A stretch of 64,000 nucleotides of DNA from JANPCX01 sp031431125 (GCA_031431125.1 JANPCX010000015.1:62001-126000), one strand, 5' to 3'. Counted from the stretch's first letter, positions 27,937 to 38,210 are shown. Notes: generated from the letters alone by a model not told the origin. Numbers and translations are program-made.

Positions 27937-28938
27937 ATGAATCCTGCCGTGACTGCCCCTGCTTCTACCGCCCTCGCCTCACCAGGCAGTCAGCGTTGCC
28001 CGTTGACCCACTGGGGTGTAATTCGCGCCCTTGGCGCCGAAGCCGCCTCTTTTTTGCACGGCCAGCTGACCAATGACATCCAGCAGCTGGCGCTCGGCCA
28101 GGCCAGGCAAGCTGGTTATTGCTCTGCCAAGGGCAGACTTTTGGCCACTTTCATTGTTTGGCGAGAGTCCGAGGAAGAGCTGCTGCTGGTGTGTGAGCGC
28201 AGCGTATTGGCCAGCGCGCTCAAACGTTTGTCCATGTTTGTGCTTCGTGCCAAATGCAAACTCAGTGACGCCACCGACGACCGTCCTCTTTGGGGACTGT
28301 GGGGCGCCGCCGATTCCACCAATTCGCACGCTGTGTCGGCCATGGCAGCTTGGTCCGTGGATGACGGCTCCGACGCCAGCGCGCCCGCCAGCGTTGTTCG
28401 TTTGACGGACGCAGCAGGCCAGTGGCGTGCGCTGTGGGTGGGTCGTGATGCTGGCGCTGCTGCAACCCAGCAGGCCAATGCCCCGCTCAGCGCATGGCAA
28501 GGATTACAAGTGGCCAGCGGTTTGCCCATGGTGGAAGAGGCCACGATGGATCAGTTCGTTCCTCAAATGATCAACTACGAACTCATCGACGGTGTGAATT
28601 TTCAGAAAGGCTGCTACCCCGGCCAGGAAGTGGTCGCGCGCAGCCAGTACCGCGCAACCGCCAAACGGCGCATGTTCTTGTTCCGGACCAACGGGTCCGC
28701 TACCGCAGGCACCGAGGTTTTTCACAGCGCCGACGCTGAACAACCGGCGGGGCTGGTGGTCAATGCGGTGAAACAAGCGGATGGCCAAACTCTGCTTTTG
28801 GCCGAGGTCAAATTGACCGCCTTGGTGCAAGGCACACTGCACTTGTCATCCAACACGGGTGCCATGCTGGAGCCGCGCGCCCTGCCCTACGCGGTGCCCA
28901 TAGAAGCCAGCGCACCTGCCACTTCTGGCACGCTTTGA
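27937..28938 (+). CDS. ygfZ: Folate-binding Fe-S cluster maintenance protein YgfZ
   Basis: A 333-residue protein of the GcvT-like YgfZ family with SFLHGQLTNDIQQL near residue 40 and the signature NFQKGCYPGQEVVARSQYRA, whose KGCYxGQE cysteine (Cys226) is essential in the family. It supports repair or assembly of certain Fe-S enzymes using tetrahydrofolate. The ATG at 27937 is preferred; the longer reading from 27733 runs antisense through mltG. Confidence 0.93.
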   Translation: MNPAVTAPASTALASPGSQRCPLTHWGVIRALGAEAASFLHGQLTNDIQQLALGQARQAGYCSAKGRLLATFIVWRESEEELLLVCERSVLASALKRLSMFVLRAKCKLSDATDDRPLWGLWGAADSTNSHAVSAMAAWSVDDGSDASAPASVVRLTDAAGQWRALWVGRDAGAAATQQANAPLSAWQGLQVASGLPMVEEATMDQFVPQMINYELIDGVNFQKGCYPGQEVVARSQYRATAKRRMFLFRTNGSATAGTEVFHSADAEQPAGLVVNAVKQADGQTLLLAEVKLTALVQGTLHLSSNTGAMLEPRALPYAVPIEASAPATSGTL

Positions 28939-28974
28939 ACGCTGTTTTTTCGTTTCCTTGGCTTGCCTGCACCC

Positions 28975-29268
28975 ATGCGTGAATTGTTCATTTACTTTCG
29001 GGCACAGGCCCAAGATGATGCCGTGGTGAAAGCTGCCGTCCATCAAATGCAAGATCAATTTCGCCGGGCTTGGCCCGGTTTGAGCGCTCGATTGCTGCAA
29101 CGGCCCGAAGCGCAAGGTGGGCTGCGCACCTGGATGGAGGTTTACGCGATGGCCGGCGCCGCAGGGGTGCCGCCGCCATTGCAATCCGCCATCGAGTCAG
29201 CCGCCCAAAGTGCGGTGCCGTGGGTGGTGGGCGAGCGCCATGTCGAAGTGTTTGTGGACGGGACCTGA
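28975..29268 (+). CDS. DUF4936 family protein
   Basis: A 97-residue protein starting MRELFIYFRAQAQDDAVVKA with LLQRPEAQGGLRTWMEVYAM in the middle, ending GERHVEVFVDG. This matches the DUF4936 pattern of small Burkholderiales proteins found next to ygfZ. No catalytic motif is visible and the function is unknown. It follows ygfZ by 36 bp and precedes the NRDE gene by 2 bp. Confidence 0.82.
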   Translation: MRELFIYFRAQAQDDAVVKAAVHQMQDQFRRAWPGLSARLLQRPEAQGGLRTWMEVYAMAGAAGVPPPLQSAIESAAQSAVPWVVGERHVEVFVDGT

Positions 29269-29270
29269 GC

Positions 29271-30248
29271 ATGTGTTTGTTGTCATTGGCGCTGGACGTT
29301 CACCGCCGTTTTCCCTTGGTTGTGGCCGCCAACCGGGATGAATTTTTTGTCCGGCCCGCAGCCCGCATGGCGTGGTGGACACCCGAAGGCAGTGACCACG
29401 CCATATTGGCTGGGCGCGACTTGCTCGCTGGTGGTACTTGGTTGGGCCTGACCGCTGCCGGGCGTTTGGCCCTGATCACCAATGTGCGCAACCCCGCACG
29501 CAACGACCCCTCGGCCCCATCCAGGGGCTCGATCGTGCCGCGGTGGCTGTCGGCCCAAGAGCGGCCCGATCAGTTCTGGGCCCGTGTGGCCATGAGTGGC
29601 CACAACGGTTTCAACCTCATTGCCGCCGACTTTCGCAAAGGCGAGTGTTTCGCCGCGTCCAATGTGCATGGGCATCCCAGGCAACTGGAGCGTGGCATCT
29701 ATGGCCTGTCCAATGCCCACCTCGATGCGCCCTGGCCCAAGGTGGAAGCGCTCAAAGCCAACATGAAACACGCGCTTTCCAGCGCAAGCGACGTCGATCA
29801 ACTCGCCGAACAACTGTTCGCCGCACTGGCCGATCGCACCGAGGCCGATGACGAGTCGCTACCCCAAACCGGCGTGTCGATGGACATGGAGCGCCAACTC
29901 TCGCCAGCTTTCATCCGCACGCCTGATGGACGTTACGGCACGCGCTGCTCAACCCTCATCATCAGCGAGCGCACCAAAAAGCAGACCGTCACCCATGTGC
30001 TGGAGCGCACCTTCAGTCCCACCGGCGGTTTGGCCTTGCTGCGCCGCTCCAGCCTCACCCACTGGCCGCCGCGCTACGAGCTCGACGACACCAGCGCCGA
30101 AGAAGCGGTGCAACTGAGCGAGGTGTCTGAGAGTGAGTCGGACTTGTTGCTACAACCGGCATTCGTGGCACCGCAGCCAGCCAAAAGAACGAGGGTTCGC
30201 AGCTTGCTCAAACCCGAGGTGGCTCGCAAGCGTGTGCCCAAAGCTTGA
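29271..30248 (+). CDS. NRDE (TANGO2-like) family protein
   Basis: A 325-residue protein that begins MCLLSLALDVHRRFPLVVAA and then has the family motif NRDEFF. Cys2, directly after the initiator Met, and NRDE are the features that name the family and suggest an Ntn-hydrolase-like N-terminal cysteine. Other blocks are GRDLLAGGTWLGLTAAGRLA, LITNVRNP and YGLSNAHLDAPWPKV. The eukaryotic relative TANGO2 has been linked to haem or lipid handling; the bacterial role is not established. The C-terminal 40 residues are basic and poorly conserved. The start follows the DUF4936 stop by 2 bp. Confidence 0.87.
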   Translation: MCLLSLALDVHRRFPLVVAANRDEFFVRPAARMAWWTPEGSDHAILAGRDLLAGGTWLGLTAAGRLALITNVRNPARNDPSAPSRGSIVPRWLSAQERPDQFWARVAMSGHNGFNLIAADFRKGECFAASNVHGHPRQLERGIYGLSNAHLDAPWPKVEALKANMKHALSSASDVDQLAEQLFAALADRTEADDESLPQTGVSMDMERQLSPAFIRTPDGRYGTRCSTLIISERTKKQTVTHVLERTFSPTGGLALLRRSSLTHWPPRYELDDTSAEEAVQLSEVSESESDLLLQPAFVAPQPAKRTRVRSLLKPEVARKRVPKA

Positions 30249-30255
30249 GCTTCCT

Positions 30256-31188
30256 TCACCACCGCTCACGCAAACGCGCCCCAATCCAGGTTTGCACCTC
30301 CACGGCTGGAGGTAAAGCGCGGCCCATTTTGATGAAATCGTGGGTGACCCCACGCGTGAGTTCCAGTTCGACCGGAACACCCGCCGCGCGTAATTTATCG
30401 GCATATGCCAGCCCCTCGTCCACCAAAGGGTCGCACTCCGACAACACCACCACGGCAGGCGCAACACCATCCACATCGGGCGCATTCAATGGGGCATAAC
30501 GCCAGTCGCTGCGGGCGTGGCGGTCAATGTAGTGGTCAAAAAACCATTGAATCGTGGCGGCTTCCAGCAAGAAGCCGTTGCCAAACAAACGGTGAGAGGC
30601 GCTGTTGGTGTTGTCCGCAGTTCCAGGGGTGATGAGCAACTGAGCGCGAAGTGCCAGGCCGGCACGAGCCGCCTGGATGGCTGTCACTGCGGCCAGGGTG
30701 CCGCCTGCGCTGTCACCGCCAACAGCCAGCCGTTTTTCGTCCAGCCCCAATTCCTGCGCGCCCTGAGCAGACAACCACTTCAAACCATCCCAGGCATCGT
30801 CCACCGCAGCGGGAAAGCGGTGTTCGGGTGCCAGGCGGTAGTCCAGGGCCAAGACTGCGGCGTGGCTTTGCAATGCCAGTTGTCGGCACAGGCTGTCATG
30901 GGTGGACAGGCCGCCCACCGTGAACCCACCTCCGTGCAGGTAGAGCAAGACGGGCAACTTTTCATGGGAGGGTGCGTAGAGGCGTGCCTTGCACGCATGG
31001 TCACCCAGCGGAATTTCCAGGTCCAAGACGCGAGGCAAGGCTGCACGGGGCAGATCGAGCACTTCCGAACCCACCAGATAAGCACGGCGGGCGTCTTGAA
31101 CTGACAGCGCATGAAAAGGGGTTTGTTTGGCGCGGCGGATGCGTTCGAGCACACCCGCCATGCGAGGCAACAAGAGTGATGTGGTCAT
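30256..31188 (-). CDS. Alpha/beta hydrolase of the hormone-sensitive lipase group (esterase)
   Basis: A 310-residue esterase with the oxyanion motif LYLHGGGFTVGG, the nucleophile elbow VGGDSAGGTLAAV, Asp in LSECDPLVDEG and His in GVTHDFIKMG. This is the HSL/family IV layout. It should cleave short acyl esters in the cytoplasm; the natural substrate is unknown. The ATG at 31188 is preferred over 31224. It is convergent with the NRDE gene, 7 bp away. Confidence 0.9.
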   Translation of the reverse strand: MTTSLLLPRMAGVLERIRRAKQTPFHALSVQDARRAYLVGSEVLDLPRAALPRVLDLEIPLGDHACKARLYAPSHEKLPVLLYLHGGGFTVGGLSTHDSLCRQLALQSHAAVLALDYRLAPEHRFPAAVDDAWDGLKWLSAQGAQELGLDEKRLAVGGDSAGGTLAAVTAIQAARAGLALRAQLLITPGTADNTNSASHRLFGNGFLLEAATIQWFFDHYIDRHARSDWRYAPLNAPDVDGVAPAVVVLSECDPLVDEGLAYADKLRAAGVPVELELTRGVTHDFIKMGRALPPAVEVQTWIGARLRERW

Positions 31189-31270
31189 GGGTCGCAAGGA
31201 TAGCGGCGCAATAAAAAGACCCACCGCCTAGGGTGCGATGCAAAGTGATGTGCCGATATCGCCTCCCAGC

Positions 31271-31373
31271 GTCATTCCCGCGAAAGCGGGAATCCAGGCG
31301 GTGCATCGAGTGGAATCATCCCAGACCTATTGCTTACCTCAACACACTGGATTCCCGCTTTCGCGGGAATGAC
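31271..31373. repeat. Pair of inverted 26-bp dRS3-like repeats
   Basis: Bases 31271-31296 (GTCATTCCCGCGAAAGCGGG then AATCCA) recur exactly in inverse orientation at 31348-31373. Each contains ATTCCC-N8-GGGAAT, the format of the Neisseria dRS3 repeat. A second, slightly diverged pair lies at 45142-45239. The element sits between the esterase and aceA stop-side regions, and no gene is seen in 31189-31470. Confidence 0.85.
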
Positions 31374-31470
31374 GTGGTTCTGCACAGGTGCGCGTCACAC
31401 ATCACTTCGAATCGCGCCCCACCTCCTACGTTCACGCGAACGAGGGGTGGGCCAGTTTCGCGGTTCGGCT

Positions 31471-32769
<1,299 letters not shown>

Positions 32770-32861
32770 GGTTCGCTCCTGAGGTTGATGAAAAAAGCCG
32801 AGAGAAATGCGTGTGGCATGGGCCTGAGCATAGTCCTTGGAGGGATTTCTGTGAAGACTTA

Positions 32862-32877
32862 TGTCTTATATAAGACA
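32862..32877. promoter_or_regulatory. 16-bp perfect palindrome upstream of aceA
   Basis: The sequence TGTCTTATATAAGACA is a perfect 16-bp palindrome about 93-108 bp upstream of the aceA start. Its form resembles operators of GntR-type dimeric regulators. The AT-rich core and position suggest control of aceA transcription, perhaps by an acetate or propionate-responsive factor; the identity of the factor is inference. Confidence 0.5.
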
Positions 32878-32914
32878 AAAAAAGTTTATCAATAAAAACA
32901 ACGAGTTATGCATC

Positions 32915-32935
32915 GCATTTCCGCATATGAAATGC
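32915..32935. promoter_or_regulatory. Inverted repeat upstream of aceA (7-bp arms)
   Basis: GCATTTC, 7 spacer bases and GAAATGC form an inverted repeat about 150 bp upstream of aceA. It may be a second operator for the same divergent region. The signal is short and unproven. Confidence 0.35.
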
Positions 32936-33170
32936 TGTTTACCGTGATGGGAAATTATGCGGCAATGCAACATGATGAATGCCACATTACGGAATAGAAC
33001 CTCCTAATGGTGAAACGCCGCACTGAAAGTCGGCTTAAGCCGCAGCGCATCGCCCCCCACGGCCGCATTCAGTCCAATGGGCAGATGGCGCGCCGATTGC
33101 TTGCTGATTTGCTGGCACACTTCTGCCCCAATTCAACCTCACCATCCCAGCACCACTGCGCTCCCGCACC

Positions 33171-34283
33171 ATGAGTCCCGCCAAGCCTGCTCCCGAGCCT
33201 GATTTTTTGCAGATCATCGACCTGGTCAAAGACTTCGGTGGCGGCGCCGTCGCCGTGAACCATGTGAGCCTGAGCCTGGCCCAGGGCGAAATTTTTGCCT
33301 TGCTCGGCCCTTCGGGCTGCGGCAAAACCACCTTGCTGCGCATGTTGGGTGGGTTTGAGACCCCCACCTCGGGCCGCATCGTCTTGGGTGGCCAAGACCT
33401 GGGTGATTTGCCGCCCTATGAGCGGCCAATCAACATGATGTTCCAGTCCTACGCCCTCTTCCCGCATCTGACGGTGTGGGACAACATTGCCTTCGGGCTG
33501 CGCCGCGATGGTTTGCCCAAGGACGCGGTGGCGGAACAGGTGGAGGCCATGCTCAAGCTGGTTCAGTTGGGCAAGTTTGCAAAACGAAAACCGCACCAGT
33601 TGTCGGGCGGCCAGCAGCAGCGCGTGGCGCTGGCCCGCAGCTTGGCCAAAAAACCGAAGTTGTTGCTGCTCGACGAACCCTTGGGCGCACTCGACAAAAA
33701 GCTGCGCGAAGAAACCCAAATTGAGCTGGTCAACATCATTGAACAAGTCGGCGTGACCTGCGTGATGGTCACCCACGACCAAGAAGAAGCCATGACCATG
33801 GCCTCGCGCATTGCCGTCATGAACGAAGGCCGGGTGCAGCAGGTGGCCGCGCCCCACGACATTTACGAAACGCCGAGCACACGTTTCGTGGCCGACTTCA
33901 TTGGCAATGTGAACCTGATGCCCGGAACGGTGACCGTGGATGAATCCGACCATGTGGTGATTCAGTGCGCAGACTGCACCCACCACGTGGGCCACGGCAT
34001 CACCGGCAGCAAGGGCATGGAAGTCACTGTGGCACTGCGGCCCGAAAAAATTCAACTCTCCACCCACGCACCTGAAAGCACGGCCTTCAACTGCGTGCGT
34101 GGCAAGGTGAAAGAAAAAGCCTACTTCGGAAGCTTCACGGTTTACCGCGTGCAACTGGCCAGCGGTGCGCTGCTCAAGGTGAGCGAAATCAACACACAGC
34201 GCCACCGCGAACATGAAGCGACTTGGGGTGACGAGGTATGGGCCTGCTGGTCGGGGGCGGCGCAAGTGGTTTTGACGCAGTAA
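33171..34283 (+). CDS. potG: ABC transporter ATP-binding protein, PotA/PotG-like
   Basis: A 370-residue ATPase of the spermidine/putrescine class. Walker A GPSGCGKTT, LSGGQQQRVALARSL and LLLLDEPLGALDKKLR are present. A C-terminal TOBE regulatory domain of about 120 residues includes ALRPEKIQLS and KEKAYFGSFTVYRV. The length is typical. Two permease genes follow. A periplasmic receptor gene is missing from the operon. Polyamine specificity is inferred from family resemblance. Confidence 0.85.
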   Translation: MSPAKPAPEPDFLQIIDLVKDFGGGAVAVNHVSLSLAQGEIFALLGPSGCGKTTLLRMLGGFETPTSGRIVLGGQDLGDLPPYERPINMMFQSYALFPHLTVWDNIAFGLRRDGLPKDAVAEQVEAMLKLVQLGKFAKRKPHQLSGGQQQRVALARSLAKKPKLLLLDEPLGALDKKLREETQIELVNIIEQVGVTCVMVTHDQEEAMTMASRIAVMNEGRVQQVAAPHDIYETPSTRFVADFIGNVNLMPGTVTVDESDHVVIQCADCTHHVGHGITGSKGMEVTVALRPEKIQLSTHAPESTAFNCVRGKVKEKAYFGSFTVYRVQLASGALLKVSEINTQRHREHEATWGDEVWACWSGAAQVVLTQ

Positions 34284-34299
34284 TCAATGCAATAGCACC

Positions 34300-35256
34300 A
34301 TGGCTGCTCCAACACCCCAACTTCAACGCGCCAGCGCGGGCTTCACCGCCGGCTGGCGGCGTGGCCGCACAGCCGTGATTGGCCTGCCCTACCTCTGGTT
34401 GCTGCTGTTTTTCCTGCTGCCTTTTCTCATCATTCTGCGCATCAGTGTTTCTGAGATGGACGGCGTGGTCTTCAAAGACCTCGTCACATGGAACGAAGGG
34501 GTGTTGCAACTGAGTTTGAAGTTCAGCAACTTTCAGTTCTTGTTGAGTGATGAACTCTATTTCGCCACTTACCTGTCCAGCCTCAAATACGCCGCCATCA
34601 CCACGGTGATATGCCTCGTCATTGGTTACCCCTTTGCCTACTTCATGGCGCGCGCCAAAACCACCTGGCAGCCCGCTTTGTTGATGATGGTGATGCTGCC
34701 GTTTTGGACGTCTTTCTTGCTGCGTGTCTACGCGTGGAAGGGATTGCTCAGCGAAGGGGGTTTGGTCGCCAACGCATTGACCGCCTCGGGCTTAGGGCAG
34801 GTACTCACGAGCGCGGGTTTGATCCCCGGCCCTGACCAGTACATGAACACGCCCTTCTCTTTGGTGCTGGGCATGGTCTACACCTATCTGCCTTTCATGA
34901 TCCTGCCGCTTTATGCCAACCTGTCCAAGATGGATTTACGTTTGCTCGAAGCAGCGTCTGACTTGGGAGCCACGCCACTGCAAGCGTTTTGGAAGATCAC
35001 CGTGCCGCTGTCCAAGGCGGGCATCATCGCGGGCTCGATGCTGGTCTTCATTCCCTGCATCGGTGAGTTCGTGATTCCCGAGCTGCTGGGCGGCCCAGAA
35101 ACTTTGATGATTGGCCGCGTGCTTTGGGACGAATTCTTCAGCAACAACGACTGGCCCATGGCGGCCAGTGTGGCCGTGGTGATGGTGCTGCTGATTTTGG
35201 TGCCGCTGGCGGTCTACAACCGCTACCAGGCCGAAGCGCGGGAGTTGGGTCGATGA
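34300..35256 (+). CDS. potH: ABC transporter permease, PotB/PotH-like
   Basis: A 318-residue permease with an N-terminal membrane segment (LPYLWLLLFFLLPFLIILRI) and five further ones. The EAA loop is LLEAASDLGATPLQAFWKIT. A large first periplasmic loop lies between the first and second segments, as usual in PotB/PotH. It starts 16 bp after the ATPase gene and overlaps the next permease by 4 bp. Confidence 0.88.
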   Translation: MAAPTPQLQRASAGFTAGWRRGRTAVIGLPYLWLLLFFLLPFLIILRISVSEMDGVVFKDLVTWNEGVLQLSLKFSNFQFLLSDELYFATYLSSLKYAAITTVICLVIGYPFAYFMARAKTTWQPALLMMVMLPFWTSFLLRVYAWKGLLSEGGLVANALTASGLGQVLTSAGLIPGPDQYMNTPFSLVLGMVYTYLPFMILPLYANLSKMDLRLLEAASDLGATPLQAFWKITVPLSKAGIIAGSMLVFIPCIGEFVIPELLGGPETLMIGRVLWDEFFSNNDWPMAASVAVVMVLLILVPLAVYNRYQAEARELGR

Positions 35257-36122
35257 AAACAACCATCCGCCGCCGCACTTTGTTTGGCCCAACCTTCACC
35301 CGCAGCTTCTCCAAGCTGTGGCTGGTGCTGGGTTACACCTTTCTCTACCTGCCCATCCTGGCTTTGGTGGTCTTTTCCTTCAACGACTCCAAGCTGCCCA
35401 ATGTGTGGGCCAGTTTCACCCTCAAGTGGTACAGCGCCTTGATGCAGGACGACGCCATGTTGGCCGGTTTGTGGCTGAGCCTGAAGGTGGCGTTTTTCAC
35501 TGCTTGGGGTTCGGTGATTCTGGGCACACTGGCCGCGTTTGCGCTGGTGAAGTACACGCGGTTTCGAGGCCGTACTTTTTTCTCGGGCATGGTGAATGCG
35601 CCCCTGGTCATGCCCGAAGTCATTGTCGGTTTGTCGCTGCTCTTGATGTTGGTCTCAGTACAGCGCGCCTTGGGGTTTCCCGAGCGCGGCATGCTCACCA
35701 TTTGGCTCGGTCACCTGCTGCTCGGCATGGCCTATGCCACCATGGTGATTCAAGCGCGTTTGCAAGAACTCAACCCGCGCCTTGAAGAAGCGGCGATGGA
35801 CTTGGGCGCGCGACCCGCTGAGGTGTTTCGTTTGGTGACCTTGCCCATGATCGCGCAGTCGCTGGTGTCGGCTTGGTTGCTCACCTTCACCATCTCGCTG
35901 GACGATGTGGTGCTGTCGGCGTTTCTTTCCGGCCCAGGTGCCACCACCATGCCCCTCGTAATTTTCTCGCGCGCACGTTTGGGCCTGGACCCGAGTGTCA
36001 ACGCCATGGCCACCGTCATCATCGGCATCGTGGCCTGCGCCACCTTGGTGGCCACCTATTTGCTGGCCCGCTCTGAGCGCGAGCGTTATCGTGCAATGAC
36101 TCAGGCGGCACGGGGTGGCTGA
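35253..36122 (+). CDS. potI: ABC transporter permease, PotC/PotI-like
   Basis: A 289-residue permease with about six membrane segments starting LVLGYTFLYLPILALVVFSF. The PotC/PotI motif FNDSKLPNVWASFTLKWY follows the first segment, and the EAA loop is LEEAAMDLGARPAEVFRLVT. The ATG overlaps the upstream permease stop (ATGA). The two permeases and the ATPase should form a 2:1:1 polyamine-type importer. Confidence 0.88.
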   Translation: MKTTIRRRTLFGPTFTRSFSKLWLVLGYTFLYLPILALVVFSFNDSKLPNVWASFTLKWYSALMQDDAMLAGLWLSLKVAFFTAWGSVILGTLAAFALVKYTRFRGRTFFSGMVNAPLVMPEVIVGLSLLLMLVSVQRALGFPERGMLTIWLGHLLLGMAYATMVIQARLQELNPRLEEAAMDLGARPAEVFRLVTLPMIAQSLVSAWLLTFTISLDDVVLSAFLSGPGATTMPLVIFSRARLGLDPSVNAMATVIIGIVACATLVATYLLARSERERYRAMTQAARGG

Positions 36123-37047
36123 ACCCCAAGCCACTGCTTCGGTGACAACAACGCAGGCCCCCTGGCAAGCCTACTTCTGCTTGGCCAGCGCCATGGCCTT
36201 GGTCGGTGCCTATGTGGGTTTTTCCAAATGGCTGGTGCTGGTGTTCCCGGTGTTCTTGCTGGCCTGGCTGCGTTTTGGCATCGCAGCGGTGGCCATGGCG
36301 CATTGGGTGCGGCGTGGTCCAGGCGACGAGGTGCTGAACAGCCGTGACCGCAAGCTGCTGTTTCTCGAATCCTTCTTCGGCAATTTTTTGTTCTCGATTT
36401 GTATGCTGTTCGGCGTGTCGCTCACCTCGGCCTTGGCGGCGGGTGTGATCATGGCGGCGATTCCGGCGGTGGTGGCGTTGTTGTCTTGGTTGTTGCTCCA
36501 AGAGCGCATCACCAAAGCGGTGCTGGGCGGCATCGCCTGCGCGGTCAGCGGCATTGCACTGGTCTCGCTCACCAAACAGTCGGGGGACGCCAGCAGCTCA
36601 CTGCTGGGCAATTTGCTCTTGGTCGGCGCCGTGTTCTGCGAAGCCCTCTATGTGGTGCTGGGCAAAAAACTCACAGGCCGTGTCTCGGCCAAACGTATCA
36701 GTGCGTTGGTGAATTTGTGGGGGCTGGCCTTGGTCACGCCGTTTGGGATTTACCAAGCCTGGCAGTTTGATTTTTCAAGCGTGGTGCCCAGCTCATGGGC
36801 CTTGCTGGTGTTTTATTCCCTGGCGGCCAGCATGTGGACGGTGTGGTTGTGGATGACCGGGCTCAAACACATTCCTGCGTCGCGCGCTGGCATCTACACC
36901 GTGCTGTTGCCGATCACGGCGGCCGCCGTGGGTGTCATGCTTCTTGGTGAGCGTTTCAGCGCCATGCAGGTTGCTGCTTTTGGTTTGGCGCTTGGTGGGG
37001 TGGTGTTGGCCACCTGGCCAACGAAAGAGGCTGAGTCCAAGGTTTGA
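36115..37047 (+). CDS. EamA/DMT family transporter
   Basis: A 310-residue protein with ten hydrophobic segments in two EamA repeats, the first containing LVFPVFLLAWLRFGIAAVAM and SALAAGVIMAAIPAVVALLS, the second PASRAGIYTVLLPITAAAVG. It is probably a drug/metabolite exporter of the inner membrane; the substrate is unknown. The GTG start at 36115 overlaps the upstream permease stop by 8 bp, so it is part of the same operon. An ATG 78 bp downstream is possible but would truncate the first helix. Confidence 0.88.
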   Translation: MAEPQATASVTTTQAPWQAYFCLASAMALVGAYVGFSKWLVLVFPVFLLAWLRFGIAAVAMAHWVRRGPGDEVLNSRDRKLLFLESFFGNFLFSICMLFGVSLTSALAAGVIMAAIPAVVALLSWLLLQERITKAVLGGIACAVSGIALVSLTKQSGDASSSLLGNLLLVGAVFCEALYVVLGKKLTGRVSAKRISALVNLWGLALVTPFGIYQAWQFDFSSVVPSSWALLVFYSLAASMWTVWLWMTGLKHIPASRAGIYTVLLPITAAAVGVMLLGERFSAMQVAAFGLALGGVVLATWPTKEAESKV

Positions 37048-37057
37048 TTCGCTGTGT

Positions 37058-38047
37058 TTATGCGGCCGCCAGCACCGCATCCCGCGCCAACGCACTCACG
37101 GTTGCGGGTGTCTCCGTTTTTAAGCGGTGATCCGACCACACCTGCCGCCATTTTCTTGCACCAGCTTGGCCATTGCGCAAACCCAGCATGTGGCGAGACA
37201 CGCGCGACCACGGTTCTCCTGCTTCCACTCGCTTGGCCATGTAGTCCAGCATTTGCTGCTCGACCTCATCACGCGTCAGGGCATGGGGTGCATCGCCAAA
37301 AAACGCCGCGTCCCATTCGGTCAACCACCACGGGCGGTGGTAGGCCTCGCGGCCGAGCATGACGCCGTCGACATGGGCGAGGTGGATTTGGATTTCTTCG
37401 TTCGTCGTCACGCCACCATTCAGGACGATGGTCAGACCTGGGAAGTCTTTCTTCAATTGATAGACCGCTTCGTAACGCAGTGGCGGCACCTCGCGGTTTT
37501 CCTTGGGGCTCAGGCCTTGCAACCAAGCGTTGCGTGCATGCACGATGAACACTTCGCATCCGGCGTTGGCCAAGGTGCCCACGAAGTCGCGCACAAATGC
37601 GTAGTTCTCAAGGCGGTCAATGCCGATGCGGTGTTTCACCGTGACGGGCAGGCTGCAGGCGTCACGCATGGCCTTCACCCCATCGGCCACCAAGGCGGGC
37701 TCGGCCATCAGGCAGGCACCAAACGCACCGCGCTGCACACGTTCACTCGGGCAGCCGCAATTGAGGTTGACTTCGTCGTAGCCCCATTGCTGCGCCAGTT
37801 TTGCGCAGTGCGCCAGGTCTGCGGCTTCGCTGCCGCCAAGTTGCAAGGCCACGGGATGTTCGCTGGCATTGAAGTCCAGGTGCCGTGCTACATCGCCATG
37901 AATCAGCGCGCCCGTGGTCACCATCTCGGTATAGAGCCGGGTGCGTTTGGTGAGCAGGCGGTGAAAGTGGCGGCAGTGTTTGTCTGTCCAGTCCATCATG
38001 GGCGCAACCGAAAGCCGCCAGGGGTTGGTGGCAGCAATCGCAGACAT
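37058..38047 (-). CDS. dusA: tRNA dihydrouridine(20/20a) synthase DusA
   Basis: A 329-residue flavoenzyme with the DusA start PWRLSVAPMMDWTDKHCRHF, the catalytic cysteine region NLNCGCPSERVQRGAFGACL, KHRIGIDRLENYAFVRDFVG and the FMN-binding VLNGGV. The YTEMVTTGALIHGD motif is typical. It reduces uridines 20 and 20a in the D-loop of tRNAs. Three in-frame ATGs (38047, 38068, 38077) precede the domain; none has a clear ribosome-binding site, so the start is uncertain. Convergent with the EamA gene, 10 bp apart. Confidence 0.92.
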   Translation of the reverse strand: MSAIAATNPWRLSVAPMMDWTDKHCRHFHRLLTKRTRLYTEMVTTGALIHGDVARHLDFNASEHPVALQLGGSEAADLAHCAKLAQQWGYDEVNLNCGCPSERVQRGAFGACLMAEPALVADGVKAMRDACSLPVTVKHRIGIDRLENYAFVRDFVGTLANAGCEVFIVHARNAWLQGLSPKENREVPPLRYEAVYQLKKDFPGLTIVLNGGVTTNEEIQIHLAHVDGVMLGREAYHRPWWLTEWDAAFFGDAPHALTRDEVEQQMLDYMAKRVEAGEPWSRVSRHMLGLRNGQAGARKWRQVWSDHRLKTETPATVSALARDAVLAAA

Positions 38048-38135
38048 TTCAGAGCAGCGGACGTCCATGGGCGGCATGTCGAAAAAAAAAGCCACTGACG
38101 TTGTTGGTCAGCGGCTTGTCTTGTTGCTTGGCATT

Positions 38136-38210
38136 TGGTGGGACGTGGAGGCTTCGAACCTCCGACCCCCACAGTGTGAATGTGATGCTCTACCCCTGAG
38201 CTAACGTCCC
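38136..38210 (-). tRNA. tRNA-Val (CAC)
   Basis: The minus strand folds into a cloverleaf: acceptor stem GGGACGT with ACGTCCC, D stem GCTC/GAGC, anticodon stem TCACA/TGTGG with loop TTCACAC (anticodon CAC), and T stem GGAGG/CCTCC around TTCGAAG. The discriminator is A and the CCA end is encoded. The first anticodon stem pair is U-G. It decodes GUG valine codons. It lies 88 bp upstream of the dusA start on the same strand; dnaQ stops 82 bp above it. Confidence 0.95.

Larger units (their letters stand above)
32770..33170. other. Intergenic region between aceA and the polyamine-type ABC operon
   Basis: This 401-bp divergent promoter region has no credible gene. It holds two palindromes (32862-32877 and 32915-32935) on the aceA side, within an AT-rich stretch (about 32855-32940) that stands out from the GC-rich surroundings. 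On the transporter side, from about 33000 to 33170, I see nothing beyond ordinary sequence and no obvious promoter motif. Confidence 0.6.
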
